Source: Charina bottae (taxonomy: Eukaryota > Chordata > Lepidosauria > Squamata > Charinaidae). From it: a stretch of 64,000 nucleotides of DNA. Each line of letters starts with the position of its first letter. The stretch's first letter is position 1. The DNA lies in assembly GCA_023362775.1 (NCBI GenBank), contig JALMGJ010000002.1:70533414-70597413 (forward strand). Direction: 5' to 3'. Made by a program: the position numbers and the translations under genes. Below the pieces are notes generated by a model, which ran no database searches, was not told where the DNA came from, and saw only the letters and a list, made by a program, of their open reading frames with translations. This document shows, piece by piece, positions 57,495-64,000 of this stretch.

Positions 57495-57921
57495 CTTCTT
57501 CTCTTGGAATTTTATTGTCAAATTGTTCTAATTGTGAACCACAAACTGTCCACTGATTCATATGAATTGGTGAATAAAAAATATTCACTAAGCAACTGTA
57601 TTTAGAAACCCAAAAATTGGCTGGGTTTTAGACTTGAGAATATATACATAACATGATTCTTACTGGAGCAGACCAAAGACCGATCCAGCAACCCATTTCC
57701 ACGTGGGTTAATCAGAAGCCCATAAAAAATTACCTTAAGGACATTAGTCCTAACTTAAAGACTTAAGGACATTTGTTTTCTCTTGTTGTTATTCCTAAAC
57801 AGCAGCTACTAAGAGGTATGTTGGCTGCTTCTAATCCTAGAGATGGCATATGGTCATCATAACTAGTAGTGCTTGGCAGTCCTGTACTTTAAGAAAGATA
57901 CTTTAAATTGATTGAAATAAT
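57495..57921. other. Unassigned sequence
   Basis: Nothing recognised. Confidence 0.4.
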
Positions 57922-58560
57922 AGAATCATAGTGTTAGAAGGGGCCATTTAGGCCATCAAGTCTATGCATCCAAACAGATGGCCCTCTAACCTTCATTTGA
58001 ACACATCCAATAGCGGGGAGCTCATCACTTTTCTGTGTAATTAATTCCATGGTTAGGAATTTTTTTCTAACATTCCATCAGAATCTGCCTTCTTGTAAAC
58101 TAAATCCATTATTCCATGTCCTACACACTGGAACAAGGGAAAACAGGTCTTGACTTTTTTCTATGTGACATCCTTTCAGTTATTTGAAGAATATTATCAT
58201 ATCTATCAGTTGTCTTTTCTTAATGCTAAATGTACCCACCTCCTTCAATCTCAATTCACAGGCTTTAGTTTCTAGCCCCAGGATCATTTTGGTTGCTCTT
58301 TGCTGAACCTGTTCCATTGTCTCTGAATCCTTCTTGAAATGTCTGCCCAGAACTGAACATAATACTCAAATTGGGATTTGACCTAGGAAGTGTAGAACAA
58401 TTACTTTCCAAATTTGGAAATTGTATTTTTGTTTATGCAGTCTAAAATTGCATTTTTTGCACCCACATCACACTGCTAATTCACATTCAGTTGTATTATA
58501 CCTATAACATCTCCAAAATCTACTAAGGGAGCCACCCAATCAATAAATAAGATTATTATG
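57922..58560 (-). mobile_element. CR1 LINE 3' end
   Basis: agaatcatagtgttagaagg is the reverse of the CR1 3' terminus. aaggccatcaagtc-type, ttccatgtcctacacactgg, tatttgaagaatattatcat, gttgctctttgctgaacctg and gcccagaactgaacataata follow in CR1 order. 5'-truncated near 58,560. Confidence 0.9.
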
Positions 58561-58858
58561 GTGAGATTTGATCTTCAGAAATCCATGTTGATTTTTGGTA
58601 ATTATTGCAATTTTTCAATGTGCAATCAGGACTTTTTACACTATGATTTGTTGAAAGAGGATAGGATAGATTTACTGCAATCTCAGCAACTGGATTGTTT
58701 TCCCTCTTCAGAAATCAATTTATCTTCCAAGACAGAGACTTTCTCAGCTTCTTAGTCATGGCTTCTATATCCTGGTGAAGAGGCTGTTCTCTTAACTGGT
58801 AAGTGTGGAATATCCAGCTGGTTAGAATGTGAATCTCTCTTTAGTTCTAAACATTCCA
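58561..58858. other. Unassigned sequence upstream of Gypsy remnant
   Basis: Possibly part of the same retroelement, but not recognisable. Confidence 0.35.
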
Positions 58859-59950
58859 TTACACTGGGAAGCACCAATGTTGCCTCCCCATCAGTTTTGC
58901 AGCTGTACTATCAGTCTTGTTCCTGGAGCTCAGATTCCTACCAAACACTATCAAACTCACTGTCAGGACAGGATTGAAATCCTAAAGTACTTCCTCAACG
59001 AGAACTTGAAGAAAATTTATCCATCCTCCTTCCCCCTCTGCAAGTGTTCTTATCCTTATTTGGTTAAAAAGGAAGATGTCCAAGATTACAGGCTTCTGAG
59101 CTCTGTAACCATTATGAAGCATTGCCCTCTTCTCCTTTTTGAGCTTTTGGAATGTTTGCTGAAAGCCCACATTTTTACCAGATTAGATCTCAGGGGAGCT
59201 TACAATTTAATTTGCATAAAAGAAGGTCATACATATTTAACTGCCTTTGGTTCCCATTATGGAAAGTTTGAATAGATGTCTTTGCATCTCCAGATAGTCC
59301 AAGTGGCCTTCCAAAGATTACTGCATCATACTTTTCAGGATTTATTGGATGCTTTTCTAATAGCTTATTTAGAAAATGTATTTACTGTGAGGTTTCAGTG
59401 TCCATGTGGAACAGATACCAACAGTCCTGCATCACAATTAAACATGAATCTATTTTGTTTTGGAACTTACCCCCCCACTGCCCTCCCCCCCACCAACATA
59501 CACATTGATGCTTTTGATTTTGTCTTGGCACTGTGCTTTTACAATCCACTTTAGAGCTTGCAACAGCTTGTTTGCATGAGCATTATTTCCCAGCAGCTCT
59601 TTCCAGCCAAGTGAAAATATGATGTTTTTATCAAGGAACGTTTGGGCATCAAGGACCCTTTTCAACACTGCACCATCTTCTCAAAACATGGGACACCCTA
59701 TCAAGGAATTGGGAAGACTTAAAACTTCTCAGAGATTTTTGCAGTGCTGGGTCAGGTATGGACAATTCTTTTCCCATTGTAACTTTCATATCTCTTATGT
59801 TCCTACCTTGCAGAACAAAAGGCTGACACTTATTTCACTTCCTGTTTTGGTCTCTCTTCCACTCCTGACACAGCTTGTCTGTTCATTCAACAGGTTTTCT
59901 GAAATCATGACTTTTCTGATAGTGGTCCACAATTCAGAGCATTTTTGAAA
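58859..59950 (+). pseudogene. Decayed Ty3/Gypsy retrotransposon RT-RNase H
   Basis: The frame 58829-59275 reads NENLKKIYPS, then FTRLDLRGAYNLICIKEG (RT motif with LDL.GAYN) and LTAFGSHYGKFE. The next frame, 59276-59400, reads FQRLLHHTFQDLLDAFLIAYLENV, where the YLDD catalytic box has become YLEN. Further on at 59,700-59,830 a WVRYGQFFSHCNFHISYVP-like segment corresponds to the RNase H end. Multiple stops and shifts are present. No LTRs, integrase or gag recognised. Order and spacing fit a Sushi/chromovirus-like Gypsy element. Confidence 0.85.
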
Positions 59951-59964
59951 AGTTGTACTTCATC

Positions 59965-60045
59965 TACAGGTAGTCCTCGCTTAATGACGGTAATTGGGAC
60001 AGGCAACTCCATTGCTAAGTGACGCGGTCGTAAAGTGTAATGTAT
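59965..60045. mobile_element. Left end of a TA-flanked MITE (caggtagtcctc family)
   Basis: TA then caggtagtcctcgcttaatg from 59,967, plus attgctaagtgacgcggtcg. The right end is not found nearby. Confidence 0.72.
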
Positions 60046-61034
60046 GTGACTGCTCCAACTTTCCATTTCTTGTTTCTGAGTTGAAGTTGGAAAGGATTCG
60101 CCCCTTCCCTTTTCAACTTTTTCCATGTTCATATAGTCTCTTCTACTCTCTTGCCAGGCACTCCCTCTATCCCAGAATTCTCCCCTTCTCATCATGTGGG
60201 TTAGTCACTATAATGTCACTTTCCCTCTCTACTTCAGAATCAGCACTACTGCTGGCAGGTGCCCAGTCAGGATTATGAGATTTATCTGGGTTTCACAAAT
60301 GGAACTGTCCGAGGAGGCAAAGTATGTTGCAATCTCTGTCCCAAGATCTTTCTGTTTCTAGGTAGCCCTTCCCATGAATCAAATATTCCAGACTGCCTGA
60401 AATGTGGCATCTAAATAGAGTCATGGACTGAGTTATTATAAGTGAAATGAAAAACCATTGCAGTTGGAGCTTGAGCCATTTCTGGCTATCCAAACTCAGG
60501 CAGGTTCAGTTGCTCTTAATTATTCTTTGCCTGGTTTGGCATGCCACCACAAAGCTTTCCAACTTCAGCTCAGAAACAAGAAATGGAAATCCCCCACCCC
60601 AAAGATTCCCAGCCCAGAGGAGGGAAGGGATGAGTCAGATGGCAGAAGGGGAGAATAATGTGTGAGTTCCAATCGCTGAAACCATGGAAATGGAAGGAGG
60701 GGCACAACATCTTCCAATCCTACCACCAGAGGGAAAAGGAGTGAGATGCTTTTAGTTTCTTCCTTGAGCTTTTTCTAGATTTGCTTTATGACAAGGGGTC
60801 AGTAGGAAGTGGAAATGGAGATACTTACAAAAGAACCTATGATCATATAATTAGTAGAGATATTATATTTGAACTCTCTGCAATAATAAAGTATGCTGTT
60901 AGGATATAGGGAAAGATGGAAAGTTTTCAAACTGAAACAGGTTGCCCTTAACTTTTGCCTCCTTGAACTGAGGGGGGGGGGAACATTCTGTTTTTCAGTA
61001 TGACACCGCCACTGAAGAAAGTTACACACCTGCT
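60046..61034. other. Unassigned sequence
   Basis: Nothing recognised. Confidence 0.4.
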
Positions 61035-61290
61035 TGTTTAATTAGTAATAGTAAAGTAAAAGTAAAGTAAAAAGTAAAGTCAGGACTCCAGGTGACTACA
61101 TGGACATGTCCATATATGTAGCTGTCTTGGCAGCAATAAAGAAATCATTTACTCTTGCCTTATTCTGGGATGTTTTTTCAACTTTCCAGTTGAGTTTACA
61201 GACTGGGATTTCCAGATAGTCTCCCACTGAAGATCCAGTCCTGCTTAGTGTTTTCAGGATTAGCCAGGATTAGAAGGCCTAGGCAACAAC
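61035..61290 (-). mobile_element. 5S-rRNA-derived SINE, minus strand
   Basis: gtctcccactgaagatccag and tcctgcttagtgttttcagg at 61,220-61,260 are reverse-oriented 5S rRNA 3'-domain words. To the left lies a non-5S body ending in (aaagt)n-like tail at 61,040-61,078. It is the most complete of three 5S-type SINE remnants here. Confidence 0.7.
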
Positions 61291-61352
61291 AACAATTATT
61301 ATTAATTAACTTTATATGCCGCCCGACTCCTAGGCACTCTGGGCGGTTTACA
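61291..61352 (-). mobile_element. L2-type 3' tail
   Basis: Minus strand: taaaccgcccagagtgccta, ggagtcgggcggcatataaa, then an A/T-rich tail. Confidence 0.7.
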
Positions 61353-63139
61353 AATTGTTAAAAACTTTTAAAAGAAGGAAACTGCAAAAAGCAAAAAAGA
61401 ATAAAGATGGCAGAAATAACAAAATTGGATGGGAACAAAGGAAAAAGGGGGCTTCAATCACCCTCACCAAATGGGCAAATCGTCAAGGTGTGCAACCTGA
61501 TGCCCACCAGCCACTTTGGATTACAATGTCTATAATCCCTTGCTATTGGCCATGTTACTTGGGCTGTTGGGCATTGTAATCCACAGCATACGGAGGCTAT
61601 CATGCTGTCTACCCATGCTGCTGAAATGATGCTTACACTATAATCTGATGCAATGGTTCTCCCAATAACTTTTATTATGACTTTCTTTTCATAAACTGCA
61701 AAGTCCAGCACATACCAAAAAAAGTTTACTGTAGTAATTTTCATCCAATTACGTTGGCCCTGCTTAGTGCAGTTTAAAAAGTCAACAGATTGCATTGAAT
61801 TTCAGTGCTCTAATTTACTTAATTGCAGCAACTCTCACCACCCCTATGGGTAGAGTTCCTTATTAGCACAGCAATTGACTCTCTCTAAAGCCCACACAAA
61901 CCTTTCTTTGCAAAATTATTGCGTTTGTAATTCTGTAACAATGAAACATTTGTTTTCAAAGCAATTAACTTCTGCAACAGAAAAGACATGAAACCACTGT
62001 GAGCTTGTTCATAAGTTACAGTGCTTGGTGTGATTGTAGCACAGAAAAATCACAAGCAGTGACAGGTTCCTGACCCAATGTCACAACATTGGAAGAAGCC
62101 CCTTGCTTATACCATCCTAAACCCATTGAAGTGGAAGATAAGGTCCACCAAAGGAAAGGAACTACCTTCCAGTTTAGGGCCAGACTGCAAAGCAGTAAAA
62201 CTCTGCCGTAGTTAGGCTGCTATTCTTTTCATGCCTACTAAAGACCCCAGAATTTAGAAAGTGCATGTTATTTATAACAGATACAATTCAGCTGGAGTTA
62301 GAAGGACAGTTAGAGCTGCCTTCCACAACATGGTTCCTTTCCAATTTAGTGGACTACAAATGCCACAATCTCTAGCCAGAACAGCTAAGCTAGCTCGTAT
62401 GATGGAAATCACAGTCCAACACATTTAGAGAAGATTGGAGCAGAGGTTGCACTGAGTGCTGGTCATTATGGAAAGCCGTCATACCAACTTTTGAATCTGA
62501 TAATTGGAGAGACCGAATGACTGAATTCCACTAAACTCCATTTAAATCCCAACTGTGTTGCAGATAAGTACTTGTAACCAGTTCAGTTGTCAAACACCAC
62601 CACAGATACCACAAAAACACAAATGAAAAAGTATGTCTAGCAAAGGATTAACAGAGCCCAAGACTGCAAGATTCAGCCAACAATAAAATAAGAACATGTC
62701 TCTTTTTTCCACTCCCCACTCCAACTATACCCAGCAGTTCTCTTAAAATAGTTTCAAATACACTCAACAATTGCCTCCCTCTTTACAAACTCAGCAGAGC
62801 TGGAAAAAAAAACAAGAACACAAAGATAGTCAATAAACATCTTAAACAATCAAGCATTAAATATTAACAAAAGGCAATTAGTCTATTTTTTAAAATGCAA
62901 GATCATATGTTTTGCTTTTACGTTGTGAATGCAGCTGATTGTTTACCATGCACCCAGATGTTAAGCTGTACCATGGAGGTGTGCTCCATACGCTGTCAGA
63001 AGTACAATGGGCAGTGGTTTTCCAAGGTCATGCACTTCCCATCCTACATGTCGTCTCTGGGCCATTCAGATGTGCCTTTGGTTTAGCATGTTACCACGTA
63101 GAGCCTTCCAGTATTAACTTCAGCTCATTGGAAGGACAG
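61353..63139. other. Unassigned sequence
   Basis: Worn hAT-MITE-like words (gatgcccaccagccactttg near 61,500; ggactacaaatgccacaatc near 62,350). Otherwise unrecognised. Confidence 0.4.
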
Positions 63140-63398
63140 ATGCTGAAGCTGAAGCTCAAATACTTTGGCCACCTAATGCGAAGAGAGGACTCACTGGAAA
63201 AGACCCTGATGCTGGGAAAGACTGAGGGCAAAAGGAGAAGGGGACGGCAGAGGATGAGATGGTTAGATAGCATCACCGATGTAACGAACATGAATTTGAG
63301 TAAACTCCGGGAGACAGTGGAGGACAGGAAGGCCTGGCATGCTATGGTCCATGAGGTCACGAAGAGTCGGACACGACTAAACGACTGAACAACAAAAA
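63140..63398 (+). mobile_element. Bov-B LINE 3' end fragment
   Basis: The plus frame from 63,141 reads MLKLKLKYFGHLMRREDSLEKTLMLGK and RRRGRQRMRWLDSITDVTNM, then the last codons and ...gacacgactaaacgactgaac. It is well preserved and very close to the reverse of 13,610-13,850, suggesting relatively recent activity. Confidence 0.9.
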
Positions 63399-64000
63399 TT
63401 AAGTTGCTATTATTTTAGTGAACTGTTGTGGCTTTATGTTGCACATTTGTTTTTTAGACTTTGCATTTGTTTTTCGTGTTAGTTGCTTATAGAATTTTTT
63501 TAATGGAAAACTTAGCCTGCAAGGACCAGAATTACACTTCAAAACTTTTCCTACATAAAAATCACCCTGTACATACAAAACTAGTACGGCAGGGAGACCA
63601 CTGTGACATTTGGATTTGCCAGCAAGCTCTGCTCAGTGCTCTGTTCTGAAAGTGCCAGCAGAACAATGTGCCAACTTGAGTTTACAATCCTGGTCTGATG
63701 ATTGTTACAAATATAACACACTGGGCAATTTGTCCATCTAGCCCAGTAACATCCACTCTGGCTGAAGCGGCTGTCCAAGGCTTCATATAAAGACCTTTCC
63801 CACACCTGGTACTTAATCCCCCTTTTAAGCTGAAGATTAAACAATTGCTCTATCGTAGAGTTCAGCTATAACTGAAGCAACATTTCTCTTGTTGTGTTCT
63901 ATGCTGAATAGCTCTGCTAACCAAATTTCCTTGATTCACAGAACTACTCTTAGGATCTTTACTGTGTGACAGGACTGGCATGGATAGGACCAAAGAAATC
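63399..64000. other. Unassigned sequence
   Basis: Nothing recognised to the window end. Confidence 0.4.

Noticed and set aside
1..64000. CRISPR arrays, operons or bacterial-type regulation
   Set aside because: Repeat content is clearly vertebrate; tandem repeats present are micro- or minisatellites without spacer structure.

Overview
This window looks like vertebrate, almost certainly squamate reptile (lizard or snake), repeat-rich non-coding DNA. No host protein-coding gene, tRNA or rRNA gene could be supported. The assignment rests on the repeat mix: Sauria-type tRNA SINEs, Bov-B/RTE LINEs, L2-like and CR1 LINEs, 5S-rRNA-derived SINE pieces, Penelope-like elements (PLEs) with GIY-YIG endonuclease, and many short hAT-type DNA transposons. 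Species cannot be fixed from the sequence.

Layout. 1-1950: decayed L2-like LINE (-). 3.8-5.9 kb: 5'-truncated PLE (-) with a 15-bp target-site duplication (TSD). 8.9-11.4 kb: Sauria SINE, hAT MITE, a second tRNA SINE and an L2 3' end. 14.2-16.85 kb: two PLE 3' halves joined head-to-head as a near-perfect 2.6-kb palindrome inside one 15-bp TSD, inserted at the edge of an older hAT MITE. 17.2-18.8 kb: unidentified LTR-like unit with a 45-bp minisatellite. 18.8-19.7 kb: RTE LINE split by an L2-like tail. 21-25.3 kb: LTR-like piece, five hAT MITEs or relatives, a 100-bp repeat pair. 26.5-27.9 kb: truncated L2-like LINE. 30.4-31.1 kb: Bov-B RT fragment (-). 33.7 kb: a hammerhead-ribozyme-like remnant of a second PLE type. 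34-44 kb: CR1, L2, RTE, SINE and MITE fragments. 45.9-47.05 kb: 1.1-kb foldback element with TA ends. 49.85-53.09 kb: an L2-like LINE with one uninterrupted ~1000-residue endonuclease/reverse-transcriptase frame. 53.1-64 kb: LTR-like piece, hAT MITEs, CR1, a decayed Ty3/Gypsy RT, 5S-SINE and a Bov-B 3' end.

Functionally the window is a record of retrotransposition. The LINEs supply reverse transcriptase, and SINE tails resemble LINE 3' ends present here (L2-type at 41.9 kb, Bov-B-type at 10.4 kb), as expected of SINE/LINE partnerships. The most unusual objects are the palindromic PLE, whose structure suggests fold-back reverse transcription, and the hammerhead-like cores near each PLE 3' end.
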